Of a stretch of 64,000 bases of DNA, positions 9,983 to 19,170 are shown in pieces (the first letter of the stretch is position 1; each line of letters opens with the position of its first letter). Where the stretch lies: positions 186,001 through 250,000 of the forward strand of contig NZ_MOAL01000003.1 in the NCBI RefSeq assembly GCF_003731765.1. The letters are read 5' to 3'. The stretch is from Pseudomonas chlororaphis. GTDB taxonomy: Bacteria > Pseudomonadota > Gammaproteobacteria > Pseudomonadales > Pseudomonadaceae. The notes beneath the pieces were generated by a model, which saw only the letters and a program-made list of their open reading frames with translations, did no database searches and had not been told where the DNA came from. Made by a program: the position numbers and the translations under genes.

Positions 9983-10924
9983 ATGGGTTTTCTTCGCCTG
10001 GCTGCGCTGATGTGGCTATGGGTTGTGATGTGTCCGGCGCAGGCGCTGCCCAGCGAAGCCGCGCCGGGTGATGCTGAGAGTCTGCGGGTGGTGTTGAGCT
10101 GGGCGACAGCTAACCAGGACCTGGATGCCCATTTGATGTACCCCGGGCATCACCTGTATTTCGCGTCCCCGCAAGCCCCTGATGCGCAGTGGCAAGGCGA
10201 TAGCCAGAGCGCCTCTGAAACCCTGCGCGTTGCGCCGCTGCGGGCCGGTGAGAGCTATCTCTATGCCGTGCATGATTTCACCCACAGCAGCAACCTGAGC
10301 TCCTATCAACTGGCTCGCAGCCAGGCCAAGGTCGAGGTCTATCGCGGTACGGCCTTGTTGCGCAGCTACTCGGTGCCACAGAACCGCGAAGGCAATCTGT
10401 GGACGGTGTTCCGCCTGACCGGCAGCGGCGAGTTGCAGGACATCAATGGGTTCAGCAGTGTGGCGGTGGAGCCGGAAGCGGTCTTCGATGAGCTGACCCC
10501 GTTGCTGGATGAGCAGGTGGCGGTGGAGTCTTTGGTGAAAAGTGCCGCCCCGGTGTTGAATGCCAAAACCCTCAATCAACAAGGCGAAGCGGCCTACCGC
10601 GCCGGAACCTTCTCTACGGCGATGCAGCTCTATCGCCAAGCCATCGAGCTGGATGAACATTACGCCCAGGCCTACAGCAACCTCGCTCTGGCCGCCCACA
10701 AGGACGGCCGTATCGGCGATGCGCTCGAGGCGGATCGCCAAGCCATCGCCCTGGCCCATGGCCCGTCCGCGGCCAGTGTGCGGGCCAGTGCCTATTACGA
10801 CATGGGGCGCATCTATGAAGAGGCCGGGCAATGGTCCAAGGCCCTGGAGCAGTACCAGCGCGCCCGTGAGCAGAAGCTCAATCCGGTGTATGACAACGCC
10901 ATCGAACGGATGAAAAACCGCTGA
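9983..10924 (+). CDS. exported TPR protein with YfaP/DUF2135-like N-terminal domain
   Basis: A 313-residue protein with a signal peptide (hydrophobic to about residue 20, AQA cleavage). Residues 35-150 contain LRVVLSWATANQDLDAHLMYPG, which resembles the DUF2135/YfaP fold of exported proteins (exactly 22 residues are involved; the key feature is the SW...DLDAH pattern). From about 190 there are tetratricopeptide repeats (AAYRAGTFSTAMQLYRQAIEL, then AYSNLALAAHKDGRIGDAL). TPRs usually bind partner proteins. The ATG at 9983 has AAAGGGA upstream. It precedes a secreted deacetylase by about 70 bases, so the two may act together in the periplasm; that is inference. Confidence 0.7.
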   Translation: MGFLRLAALMWLWVVMCPAQALPSEAAPGDAESLRVVLSWATANQDLDAHLMYPGHHLYFASPQAPDAQWQGDSQSASETLRVAPLRAGESYLYAVHDFTHSSNLSSYQLARSQAKVEVYRGTALLRSYSVPQNREGNLWTVFRLTGSGELQDINGFSSVAVEPEAVFDELTPLLDEQVAVESLVKSAAPVLNAKTLNQQGEAAYRAGTFSTAMQLYRQAIELDEHYAQAYSNLALAAHKDGRIGDALEADRQAIALAHGPSAASVRASAYYDMGRIYEEAGQWSKALEQYQRAREQKLNPVYDNAIERMKNR

Positions 10925-10992
10925 CGGTGCACGCCGCAATGGTATTCACAACGCGCCTTGTCCTGGCGCGTTGTGCATTTAAGGAGGTTGAT

Positions 10993-12123
10993 ATGTGGTT
11001 ACGGGTATTCCCTGGGTTGCTAGCGCTTTGCCTGATCAGCGGCATGGCGCAGGCGGCGGGGCCGCGGGTGTTTGCCACCATTGATCGCAGCGGCTGGCCG
11101 AATGCCCTGGACAGCCCGGAGGCCTTCGACACCGCCTCCCGGGGGGAAATCCTGATGTTTGGCAAGGCGCTGCTGGCCAGTGAGGTCCTGGACGAGCAGG
11201 CCTTGAAGCAGACGTTGGGGGTCAAGCAGATCGACCTGGCCTCCCTGAATCAGGTACGCGACGCTTTTTGGCTGCGCTTGCTGAGCAACTACCGACTGGC
11301 CAGCCAGGACTGCGAAGGTTCGGTGTTCTGCCTGCCGGTGCGCACCTTGCCGGAGCTGCGCCAACTGGTGGCTGGCTTCACGGCACAGAGCACCACCCGC
11401 TATGGCGCCTGGGCCGCAGCGAGTGAGGTGTTCCATCGGCAATACCTGTCGGAGCAACTGCGGTTGGCGGCGTTGTTTCCGATGGTCAGCAGTGAAATTC
11501 GACGTTTCAGCCAGGGGGAAATACTCGGTGATGAATTGCAGGACCGGCAGTTCCTGCTGACCTTCGATGACGGCCCGAGCGCCCGGGGCGGCTCCACGGA
11601 GCGGCTGTTGGAGGTGTTGCGATCCGAGGACCGGCACGGTCTGTTCTTTGTCCTGGGGAGCTCTTTTCAGCAACGCCTGGAGCAATCCTCCGCAGAGGCC
11701 ATGGCCAATCTTTACAACGATCAGTGCGTTGCCTTGCACGGTTGGGAGCATAAATCCCACAGTTCCTGGCGCGATTGGCAGGGCTCCATCAGCCGCTCGG
11801 CGAGCCTGGTGAGCAAGACCCTGCCAGAGGAATACCAGCCATTGTTTCGCCCGCCCTATGGCCAGCGCCGCAGCGACAGTGCGACGTTCTTCAAGGCCCA
11901 AGGGCTGGAGGTGATGTTGTGGAACATCGACTCCCAGGATTGGAGCAAGGCCATTGATGGCCACGCCGCGAGCCAGCGGGTGCAGACCCTGATGCTGCTG
12001 TGGCGCAGCGGGGTGATTCTGTTTCATGACACCCACGACAAAGCCGCCAAGGCGTTGCCGACTCTGTTCGAGGCCAATCGAGACAACGGCGTGCAGTGGG
12101 TGGATTGCCGCATGGCTCACTAG
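10993..12123 (+). CDS. secreted polysaccharide deacetylase (NodB-fold) protein
   Basis: A 376-residue protein with a signal peptide (MWLRVFPGLLALCLISGMAQA) and a C-terminal NodB domain from about 185. The catalytic pair is in LLTFDDGPS; later motifs are LHGWEHKSH (metal-binding H-x3-H type), FRPPYGQRR and a final ILFHDTHD. It should deacetylate an N-acetylated glycan or peptidoglycan in the envelope; the substrate is unknown. The N-terminal 160 residues have no domain I recognise. The ATG at 10993 has a perfect AAGGAGG. A hairpin with GC stem follows at 12147. Confidence 0.82.
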   Translation: MWLRVFPGLLALCLISGMAQAAGPRVFATIDRSGWPNALDSPEAFDTASRGEILMFGKALLASEVLDEQALKQTLGVKQIDLASLNQVRDAFWLRLLSNYRLASQDCEGSVFCLPVRTLPELRQLVAGFTAQSTTRYGAWAAASEVFHRQYLSEQLRLAALFPMVSSEIRRFSQGEILGDELQDRQFLLTFDDGPSARGGSTERLLEVLRSEDRHGLFFVLGSSFQQRLEQSSAEAMANLYNDQCVALHGWEHKSHSSWRDWQGSISRSASLVSKTLPEEYQPLFRPPYGQRRSDSATFFKAQGLEVMLWNIDSQDWSKAIDGHAASQRVQTLMLLWRSGVILFHDTHDKAAKALPTLFEANRDNGVQWVDCRMAH

Positions 12124-12146
12124 GCGCTCTTGTCAGGTGCCGATGG

Positions 12147-12170
12147 CCCCGCGAGTACTGCGCGGGGTTC
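12147..12170 (+). terminator. hairpin after the deacetylase gene
   Basis: A 7-bp GC stem (ccccgcg / cgcgggg) with a seven-base loop lies 24 bases past the stop. The U-run is short (gttc), so it is only a weak terminator candidate. Confidence 0.4.
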
Positions 12171-12275
12171 AGCGCTGTATCATCCGGTAGCCCTTTTCCT
12201 CCCGACCTTTTCTCGACCCGCCGGCCCGCCCCGCTAGGCTTTAGGGCAGGCCAGCGGTCAAAGGAGTGACAGCTT

Positions 12276-14207
12276 ATGCACAACACCCTCGAACAGGTCT
12301 TCGGTTATCCACAGTTCCGCCCGGGCCAAGAGGCCGCCGTCAGCGCGGTGCTGGCCGGGCGTTCGGCGGCGGCGATCTTTCCCACCGGTTCCGGCAAGTC
12401 CCTGTGCTATCAATTGCCGGCGCTGTTACTGCCGCACCTGACGTTGGTGGTTTCGCCGCTGCTGGCGCTGATGCAGGACCAGTTGGCGTTTCTGCAACGC
12501 CATGGCATTGCCGCGGCCAGCATCGATTCGGCACAGAGCCGGGAGGAGGCCAATGACGTCATGGCTCGGGCCCGTTCCGGTGAGCTGAAAATCCTGATGA
12601 TTTCCGTGGAGCGCTTGAAGAACGAGCGCTTTCGCAACTTCCTGCAGCAGGTGCAGATTTCCCTGCTGGTGGTGGACGAAGCCCACTGTATATCCGAATG
12701 GGGCCATAACTTTCGCCCCGATTACCTGAAGCTTCCGGACTACCAGCGCCAGTTCAATATTCCCCAGGCCTTGTTGCTGACCGCCACGGCGACGCCCCAG
12801 GTGATTGCCGATATGCAGGCCAAGTTTGCCATTGCGGCGGCGGACGTGGTGACCACCGGGTTCTACCGGCCCAACCTCAACTTGCTGGTGGAACCTGTAC
12901 GCGGGCAGGACAAGCGTCGGCGGCTGGTGCAGTGGCTGGGGGAGCGCGCCGGGCAACCGAGCATCGTCTACGTGACCCTGCAGAAAACCGCCGAGCAGAT
13001 CGCCGAGCATCTGAGCCAGCACGGCCTGGCTGCCGAGGCGTATCACGCCGGCTTGCCCCACGAGCAGCGTGAAGCCATCCAGCGCCGCTTCATGGGTGGG
13101 CAGAGCAACTGCATCGTCGCCACCATTGCCTTCGGCATGGGCATCGACAAGAGCGATATCCGCAACGTGGTGCACTTCGACCTGCCCAAATCCATCGAAA
13201 ACTACAGTCAGGAAATCGGCCGTGCCGGCCGTGACGGCGCGCCCTCGGATTGCCTGGTGCTGGCCAACCGCGACAGCCTGAATGTTCTGGAGAACTTCGT
13301 TTACGGCGACACCCCCGAACTGGCGGGGATTCGCTGTGTGCTCGATGAGCTGCAAGCCGCAGCGCCCGACGGCCAATGGGAGTTCCTCCTCGGCCCCTTG
13401 GCGGATCAGAGCAATATCCGCCAGTTGCCCCTCAAGACCTTGCTGGTGCAGTTGGAACTGCAGGGCCTGATCGCTCCGCGCTATGCCTACTTCGCCGAAT
13501 ACCGTTTCAAGTTTCTGCTGGAGCCTGACGCTCTGCTCGCCCGTTTTGAAGGCGAACGACGGGACTTTGTCGAGGCGATCATCCGCACCTCCAGCCGTGC
13601 CCGGACCTGGGCCACGGTGAATTTCGATGCCCTCTACGAACAGCACCAGGCGGCGCGCAACCGGGTGGTCAAGGCGTTGGATTATTTCCAGGAACGGGGC
13701 TGGGTGGAGCTGGAAAGCAAGCAGATGACCGAGGTCTACAGCCTGCTGCAGACGGACTTCGACGCCGCTGCGTTAAGTGCCCAGTTGCACGCTTACTTCA
13801 CCCAGCATGAACGCACCGAGATCGGCCGGATCCACGCCATGCTCGACCTGTTCGCTACCGAGCACTGCCTGGGTTATCGCCTGGCTGAGTACTTCGGTGA
13901 TGAACAGGCGCCGCGCCAGTGTGGGCATTGCTCGGTGTGCCATGGCCAGGTGGCGCATTTGCCGCCGCCGCCGGAGCTGTCTGCGCTTGTGGATAAAAAC
14001 TTCGCGACGCTGTGTGCCGAATTTATCCACAGGCACGAGCAGCACGTGGGCGCCCCACCGGGGGCCGAGCGGCTTACTCGATTCCTGTGCGGGATCAGCG
14101 TGCCGTTGTTTACCAAGCTCAAGGCGCGGGGGATTCCGGGCTTTGCCGTGTTGGAAGACTACCCCTATGCCGAGGTGCGTGACTGGGTGGCAAAATCCAT
14201 CTGCTGA
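12276..14207 (+). CDS. RecQ-family ATP-dependent DNA helicase
   Basis: A 643-residue superfamily 2 helicase. Motif I is FPTGSGKSLCYQLPAL (residues about 36-50), motif II is VVDEAHCISEWGHNFRPDY (DEAH with the RecQ aromatic loop), motif III TATATP, and motif VI EIGRAGRDGAPSD. A zinc site (C-x17-C-x2-C-x2-C, ending CGHCSVC) lies unusually late, near residues 530-552, after a long winged-helix-like region, and no HRDC domain is evident. It is therefore RecQ-like but not necessarily the main recQ. It unwinds DNA 3' to 5' in recombination and repair. The ATG has AAGGAG eight bases upstream. Confidence 0.88.
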   Translation: MHNTLEQVFGYPQFRPGQEAAVSAVLAGRSAAAIFPTGSGKSLCYQLPALLLPHLTLVVSPLLALMQDQLAFLQRHGIAAASIDSAQSREEANDVMARARSGELKILMISVERLKNERFRNFLQQVQISLLVVDEAHCISEWGHNFRPDYLKLPDYQRQFNIPQALLLTATATPQVIADMQAKFAIAAADVVTTGFYRPNLNLLVEPVRGQDKRRRLVQWLGERAGQPSIVYVTLQKTAEQIAEHLSQHGLAAEAYHAGLPHEQREAIQRRFMGGQSNCIVATIAFGMGIDKSDIRNVVHFDLPKSIENYSQEIGRAGRDGAPSDCLVLANRDSLNVLENFVYGDTPELAGIRCVLDELQAAAPDGQWEFLLGPLADQSNIRQLPLKTLLVQLELQGLIAPRYAYFAEYRFKFLLEPDALLARFEGERRDFVEAIIRTSSRARTWATVNFDALYEQHQAARNRVVKALDYFQERGWVELESKQMTEVYSLLQTDFDAAALSAQLHAYFTQHERTEIGRIHAMLDLFATEHCLGYRLAEYFGDEQAPRQCGHCSVCHGQVAHLPPPPELSALVDKNFATLCAEFIHRHEQHVGAPPGAERLTRFLCGISVPLFTKLKARGIPGFAVLEDYPYAEVRDWVAKSIC

Positions 14208-14296
14208 ATGCAGCTCATCAGCCTAATAAATTTCAAAAATGTTCGGCGCCTGACTATGGTGTTGGCTGTCTTTGGATCGCCAACAAGAGAGCCAAC

Positions 14297-15520
14297 ATGA
14301 GCCAGACTGCTTTCGATATTCAGCGCGCCGCCGTGATCGGCGCCGGCACCATGGGCCGTGGCATCGTCATGTGCCTGGCCAACGCCGGGGTGCAGGTGCA
14401 GTGGGTGGACAACAACCCGCAGATGCTTGAGCAGGCCCTGGCCAGTGTGGCCGAGACCTACGCCCACAACGTGCGCCAGGGGCGCATTGAACAGGCTGAG
14501 GCGGATGCTCGTATTGCCCGGGTCAGCGCGGCGGATTACCCGGCGATCCAGACCGTGGACCTGGTGATCGAAGCGGTTTACGAGAACCTCGAACTCAAGC
14601 AGAAAATCTTTCGCCAGCTCGATGGCTTGCTCAAGCCCGAGGCGATCCTGGCCAGCAACACCTCGGCCCTGGACATCGATGCCATCGCCGCGGTTACCCA
14701 GCGACCGCAGCAGGTGCTGGGCCTGCACTTCTTCAGCCCGGCGCACATCATGAAGCTGCTGGAGGTGGTACGCGGCGCCCAGACCGCCCCGTCCGTATTG
14801 CAGGCTGCCCTGGCGCTGGGCCAGCGCATGGGCAAGGTCAGTGTGGTGGCGGGCAACTGCTTCGGTTTTATCGGCAATCGCATGCTCAATACCTACGTGC
14901 TGGAGGCGCGCAAGATGCTGCTGGAAGGGGCTTTTCCTTATCAGGTGGACGAGGCGCTGCAAGGCTTCGGTTTTGCCATGGGGCCCTTCCGCATGTACGA
15001 CGTGGTGGGCATCGACCTCGGCTGGCGCGCCCGGCAACTGGACGGCGTGGGCCAGGACGAAGCCGAGGTGCAGATCGACAACCGTCTGTGTGAGCAGGGC
15101 CGTTTCGGGCAGAAGAGCGGCGATGGCTATTACCACTACGAACCGGGCAGCCGCCAGGCTGAACATGACCCGACAGTGGATGCGCTGGTGCTGCAGGTCA
15201 GTGAGGGGCTGGGTTATCGGCGTCGGCCGATCGGCCCTGAGGAAATTCTTGAGCGCAGCCTGCTGGCGCTGGTGAATGAGGGGGCGAAGATCCTCCAGGA
15301 AGGGGTCGCCGAATCGGCCGCTGATATCGATCGGGTCTACCTCAACGGCTATGGTTTTCCCAAGGATCAGGGCGGGCCGATGAGTTGGGCCGATCGGCAA
15401 GGGCTGGGGGGGATTCAGCAACGTCTGCTGCGCCTGGCGGCCGAGCACGGCGAACACTGGCAACCGGCCCCCTTGATCGACGATTTGGCCGCCGCCGGGA
15501 AAGGGTTTGCCCAGGCCTAG
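14297..15520 (+). CDS. 3-hydroxyacyl-CoA dehydrogenase family protein
   Basis: A 407-residue NAD-dependent dehydrogenase. The Rossmann motif is AAVIGAGTMGRGIVMCLANAG; then come DLVIEAVYENLELK, SNTSALDI, LGLHFFSPAHIMKLLEVV (the catalytic His is in GLHFFSP) and NCFGFIGNRM. Two C-terminal dimerisation/catalytic repeats follow (YQVDEALQGFGFAMGP at about 215 and VNEGAKILQEG near 320). It lacks the enoyl-CoA hydratase part of FadB. It should oxidise a 3-hydroxyacyl-CoA or related hydroxyacid such as carnitine; the substrate is not decided by sequence. A thioesterase gene follows 82 bases downstream. Confidence 0.85.
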   Translation: MSQTAFDIQRAAVIGAGTMGRGIVMCLANAGVQVQWVDNNPQMLEQALASVAETYAHNVRQGRIEQAEADARIARVSAADYPAIQTVDLVIEAVYENLELKQKIFRQLDGLLKPEAILASNTSALDIDAIAAVTQRPQQVLGLHFFSPAHIMKLLEVVRGAQTAPSVLQAALALGQRMGKVSVVAGNCFGFIGNRMLNTYVLEARKMLLEGAFPYQVDEALQGFGFAMGPFRMYDVVGIDLGWRARQLDGVGQDEAEVQIDNRLCEQGRFGQKSGDGYYHYEPGSRQAEHDPTVDALVLQVSEGLGYRRRPIGPEEILERSLLALVNEGAKILQEGVAESAADIDRVYLNGYGFPKDQGGPMSWADRQGLGGIQQRLLRLAAEHGEHWQPAPLIDDLAAAGKGFAQA

Positions 15521-15602
15521 GGGCTTGGGGTGAAATGTGCAGCGGTCGCAAGGCCGCCATCGCGGGCCCGCCCGTTCCCCCACTGATTGCCAGAGAGCCT
15601 TT

Positions 15603-16034
15603 ATGACCGAGCGGATGCCCCAGCGCGGCGACTACCGACATTTCCAGCCGATCATCACCCGCTGGCATGACAACGATGTCTATGGCCACGTGAACAACGT
15701 CACCTACTACAGCTACTTCGATACGGCAGTGAATACCTACCTGATCGAAGTCGGCGGCCTGGATATCCATGGCGGCGAAGTGGTGGGGTTTGTGGTCAGT
15801 TCAGCCTGCGACTACTTCGCCTCCATTGCCTTTCCCGAGCGCATCGAAATCGGCCTGCGGGTCGGCAAGTTGGGCAACAGTTCGGTGCAGTACGAGCTGG
15901 CGGTGTTCAAGGCCGGGGAGGAGGACGCTTGTGCCGCGGGGCGTTTTGTCCATGTGTTCGTGGACCGGGCGTCGAACCAGCCGGTGGCGATTCCAGCCGC
16001 GTTGCGCGTCGCCCTGGAGCGTTTGCTGGCCTGA
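15603..16034 (+). CDS. hotdog-fold acyl-CoA thioesterase (4HBT family)
   Basis: A 143-residue single-hotdog protein with the 4HBT active-site pattern [20 protein letters not shown] (Asp followed by GHVNN). Such enzymes hydrolyse small acyl-CoAs. The ATG at 15603 is preceded by AGAGCC, a weak ribosome site; an earlier ATG at 15537 is rejected because it adds a basic, non-conserved stretch. The location just after the hydroxyacyl-CoA dehydrogenase on the same strand suggests a shared acyl-CoA pathway, possibly carnitine-like, which is inference. Confidence 0.82.
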   Translation: MTERMPQRGDYRHFQPIITRWHDNDVYGHVNNVTYYSYFDTAVNTYLIEVGGLDIHGGEVVGFVVSSACDYFASIAFPERIEIGLRVGKLGNSSVQYELAVFKAGEEDACAAGRFVHVFVDRASNQPVAIPAALRVALERLLA

Positions 16035-16050
16035 TGGGCCACAGAAACGA

Positions 16051-16072
16051 CGAAGGCCCCGCAGGGCCTTCG
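16051..16072. terminator. hairpin between convergent thioesterase and glycine-zipper genes
   Basis: The stem cgaaggccc / gggccttcg with a four-base loop lies 17 bases past the thioesterase stop and 21 bases before the end of the opposing gene. No long T-run; it probably acts on both strands. Confidence 0.55.
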
Positions 16073-16092
16073 AAGTGGACAGCCGCCGACTG

Positions 16093-16566
16093 TCAGTCGC
16101 GGTAATGGCGGTGTTTGCGATGCCCGTAGGCATGGCCACGGCCCCGATGGCCGTCGCGGTAATAGCGACGGTCGTCACGGCCGCGATATTCGCGATCTTC
16201 CCGGGCACTTTCGTTGCCCATGTAGTTACCCAGCGCGCCGCCGGCACCGCCGCCTGCCGCTGCGCCGATCAGGCTGCCAGTGGTACCACCCATGCTGCGG
16301 CCGACCACGTTACCGCCGGCTGCGCCCAGGGCACCGCCGATAGCTGCCTGGCCACGGCTGCGCTTGTCGGCGCCGACCGCACTGCCGCCTGCGCCGCCGA
16401 GTGCCGCGCCAATCGCCGAACCGGTATTGCCGCCCAACTGTTGACCGACCACCGAGCCTAAAACCCCGCCCAATGCGCCGCCCACGCCTGCTTCGGTGGT
16501 GCCTCCGGCAGACGCTACGCCGCTGATCAGGCCAAGGGACAACAAGAGAATCGAGGAGAACTTCAT
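16093..16566 (-). CDS. exported glycine-zipper protein
   Basis: A 157-residue protein with a signal peptide (MKFSSILLLSLGLISGVASA). Residues 25-115 are packed with small-residue repeats (GGALGGVLGSVVGQQLGG and similar), a glycine-zipper pattern typical of outer-membrane or membrane-inserting proteins. The tail (about 118-157) is rich in Arg, His and Tyr (REDREYRGRDDRRYYRDGHR). It may bind the envelope through the zipper and expose a charged tail; no function is known. The gene starts at 16566 with TAGAGGAGC-like sequence just upstream (GAGG) and seems monocistronic. Confidence 0.75.
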   Translation of the reverse strand: MKFSSILLLSLGLISGVASAGGTTEAGVGGALGGVLGSVVGQQLGGNTGSAIGAALGGAGGSAVGADKRSRGQAAIGGALGAAGGNVVGRSMGGTTGSLIGAAAGGGAGGALGNYMGNESAREDREYRGRDDRRYYRDGHRGRGHAYGHRKHRHYRD

Positions 16567-16691
16567 AGAGGAGCCTCAAAGGGATGACGGCGCGATCCTG
16601 AGGCTGTGTCGTGGCGCTTACAATCGAAATCCGACGAATAACACGAGTTGTACACAATCTCGTAAGTTATTGTTTTGGTTGCGGAACTTAA

Positions 16692-16756
16692 GTCAAAAAA
16701 GCCGGTCTTTAGCTACTTCGGACAGGCCGCTTTTTAACAAAAGCGGCCTTTTTTTG
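16692..16756. terminator. tandem/bidirectional terminator-like hairpins
   Basis: On the plus strand aggccgctttt (from 16724) pairs with aaaagcggcct (ending 16748) and is followed by seven T. On the minus strand an overlapping, less perfect stem ends in six T at about 16694. Both flanking genes are on the minus strand, so the strong plus-strand U-run has no obvious transcript to stop; the minus-strand reading would end the fdhF-like gene. The 16567-16822 gap shows no clear protein gene. Confidence 0.5.
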
Positions 16757-16784
16757 TGCTTGGGATTTGGTCGCGAGGTGGGTC

Positions 16785-16810
16785 TTTCGCCGGCAAGCCG
16801 GCCCCTACAG
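16785..16810. repeat. single REP-type element
   Basis: The sequence ttcgccggcaagccggcccc plus the trailing 'ctacag' is the reverse complement of the usual Pseudomonas REP (gtag...gccggcttgccggcgaa). It lies just past the end of the molybdopterin oxidoreductase gene. Confidence 0.65.
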
Positions 16811-16821
16811 GCAAGCGGGGA

Positions 16822-19170
16822 TCAGGCCGAGCGAGCCATGATCAGGCCGGTCTCGCTGGCCGCTTCCAGGCGGATGGCGACGAACTTCGAGGTCGGCGTG
16901 TGGCTGCCATCGCCGGTGCTTTCCAGGGGCACCAGCGGGTTCACTTCCGGGTAGTAGGCGGCAGCCTGGCCGGCGGGAATGTCAAAGGCCAGCAAGGTGA
17001 AGCCCTTGACCCGACGCTCTCGTCCGTCATCCCACAGCGAGACAATGTCGGCCTTCTGCCCCGGCTTGAAGCCCAGGCGGATGATGTCGGCTTCGTTGAC
17101 GAACAACACGTCGCGTTGGCCCTTCACCCCGCGATAACGGTCATCCAAGCCGTAAATGGTGGTGTTGTACTGATCGTGGGAACGCATCGATTGCATGATC
17201 AGGTCCGGCAGCTGCCCGGTGGCGCGGGTGCGCTCGTGGATCAGGTCCTTGGGCAGCTGATTGGCGCGGAAGTTGGCGCGCCCGGATGGGGTGTTCCATT
17301 GGCGCACGCCTGCGGCGTTGCCCAGGTAGAAACCGCCCGGGTTTTTCAGGCGCTCATTGAAGTCCTTGAAGCCCGGAATGGTTTCGGCGATCAAGTCACG
17401 GATCCGTCCGTAGTCGGCCACCAGCCAATTCCAGTCCAGCGGCTGGCTGCCCAGGGTGGCGGCGGCGATGCCAGCAAGGATCCACGGTTCGGAGCGCATC
17501 TGCGACGACAGCGGCTGCAGTTGGCCATTGGAGGCGTGGACCATGCTGAAGGAGTCTTCCACGGTCACCGCTTGCGGGCCCAGGCTTTGCACGTCGATGT
17601 CGGTACGCCCCAGGCACGGCAGGATCAACGCCTGCTTGCCATGGGCCAGGTGGCTGCGGTTGAGCTTGGTGCTGATCTGCACCGTCAGGTCGCAGTTGGC
17701 CAGGGCCTCGAAGGTGCGGGTGCTGTCGGGGGTGGCCTGGGCGAAGTTGCCCCCCAGGGCGATAAATACCTTGGAGCGGCCTTCGAGCATGGCGTGGATC
17801 GCCTCGACCACGTTGTGGCCGTTGGTCCGCGGCACCTTGAACTGGAAACGCCGCTCCAGGGTGTCGAGGAATGCCACTGGCGGGCGTTCGTTGATGCCCA
17901 TGGTGCGGTCGCCCTGCACGTTGCTGTGGCCGCGTACCGGGCACAGGCCGGCGCCGGGTTTGCCGATGTTGCCGCGCAGCAGCATCAGGTTGGCGATTTC
18001 CTGGATGGTCGGCACCGAATGGCGGTGCTGGGTGATGCCCATGGCCCAGCACATGATGACGTTCTTGCCCTTGGCGTACATGCGCGCCGCTTGCTCGATC
18101 TCCACCAGGGTCAGGCCCGATTGCTCGACGATCTGCTCCCAGGGGGTGTCGTCGATGGCCGCCAGGTAGTCGAGGACGTTGGCGCTGTGTTCATTGAGGA
18201 AGTCGTGGTCGAACACCGCCGGCGCACCGGCTTTCTGCGCATCCCGTTCCCACAGCAGCAGAAACTTGGCCATGCCCCGCAGCAGCGCCATGTCACCGCC
18301 CAGGGCCGGGCGGAAGTAAGCGGTGTTGGTCGGACGATCACCATTGGTGAGCATTTCCAGGGGGTGCTGGGGATGCTGGAAGCGTTCCAGGCCACGCTCT
18401 TTCAGCGGGTTGACGCACACCACCTGGGCGCCGCGTTTTACCGCTTCACGCAGGGGTTCGAGCATGCGCGGGTGGTTGGTGCCGGGGTTCTGGCCCCAGA
18501 CGAAAATCGCATCCGCGTGTTCGAAATCGTCGAAGGTCACGGTGCCTTTGCCCACGCCGACGCTTTGCGCCAGGGCCACGCCGCTGGCTTCGTGGCACAT
18601 GTTCGAGCAGTCGGGGAAGTTGTTGGTGCCGTAGGCCCGCACAAACAGCTGGTACAGGTAGGCTGCTTCGTTGCTGGCCCGGCCCGAGGTGTAGAACTCG
18701 GCCATGTCCGGGCTTGGCAGCGCCTTGAGGTGCTGGCCGATCAGGGCGAAGGCGGCGTCCCAACTGATGGGGGTGTAGCGGTCGCTTTCGGCATCGTAGC
18801 TCATGGGCTCGGTGAGCCGACCCTGGTACTCCAGCCAGTAGTCGCTCTGTTCCAGCAGCGAACTGACGCTGTGTTTGGCGAAGAACTTGGCATCCACCCG
18901 GCGCTTGGTGGCTTCCCAGTTCACGGCCTTGGCGCCGTTTTCGCAGAACTTGACCATACCGCTTTCCGGCGAGTCGCCCCAGGCGCAGCCCGGGCAGTCG
19001 AAGCCGCCGTTCTGGTTGGTCTTGAGCATCATGCGCAGGTTCTTCAGGGCGTTGTCGCTGGTCAGCCAGGCCTGGGCCACGCTGATCAGTGCGCCCCAGC
19101 CACCGGCTGCGCCTTTGTAGGGCTTGTAACGGGCAACGGGTGTCTGGTCGGCTTGGTTGTGGTTACTCAC
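16822..19170 (-). CDS. FdhF/YdeP-family molybdopterin oxidoreductase
   Basis: A 782-residue formate-dehydrogenase-like enzyme of the FdhF/YdeP type. An iron-sulfur region near residue 58 has CPGCAWGD followed by a third Cys about 12 residues on. The probable molybdenum ligand is the Cys in NFPDCSNMCHEASGVAL. Typical bis-MGD segments follow (FVWGQNPGTNHPRM, WAMGITQHRHSV, PGAGLCPVRGHSNVQGDR). The physiological substrate of this family is not settled; formate is not proven. The start is a GTG (19168-19170) with GGAG upstream that overlaps the fdhD stop, so the two are translated together. A LysR gene lies upstream. Confidence 0.88.
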   Translation of the reverse strand: MSNHNQADQTPVARYKPYKGAAGGWGALISVAQAWLTSDNALKNLRMMLKTNQNGGFDCPGCAWGDSPESGMVKFCENGAKAVNWEATKRRVDAKFFAKHSVSSLLEQSDYWLEYQGRLTEPMSYDAESDRYTPISWDAAFALIGQHLKALPSPDMAEFYTSGRASNEAAYLYQLFVRAYGTNNFPDCSNMCHEASGVALAQSVGVGKGTVTFDDFEHADAIFVWGQNPGTNHPRMLEPLREAVKRGAQVVCVNPLKERGLERFQHPQHPLEMLTNGDRPTNTAYFRPALGGDMALLRGMAKFLLLWERDAQKAGAPAVFDHDFLNEHSANVLDYLAAIDDTPWEQIVEQSGLTLVEIEQAARMYAKGKNVIMCWAMGITQHRHSVPTIQEIANLMLLRGNIGKPGAGLCPVRGHSNVQGDRTMGINERPPVAFLDTLERRFQFKVPRTNGHNVVEAIHAMLEGRSKVFIALGGNFAQATPDSTRTFEALANCDLTVQISTKLNRSHLAHGKQALILPCLGRTDIDVQSLGPQAVTVEDSFSMVHASNGQLQPLSSQMRSEPWILAGIAAATLGSQPLDWNWLVADYGRIRDLIAETIPGFKDFNERLKNPGGFYLGNAAGVRQWNTPSGRANFRANQLPKDLIHERTRATGQLPDLIMQSMRSHDQYNTTIYGLDDRYRGVKGQRDVLFVNEADIIRLGFKPGQKADIVSLWDDGRERRVKGFTLLAFDIPAGQAAAYYPEVNPLVPLESTGDGSHTPTSKFVAIRLEAASETGLIMARSA

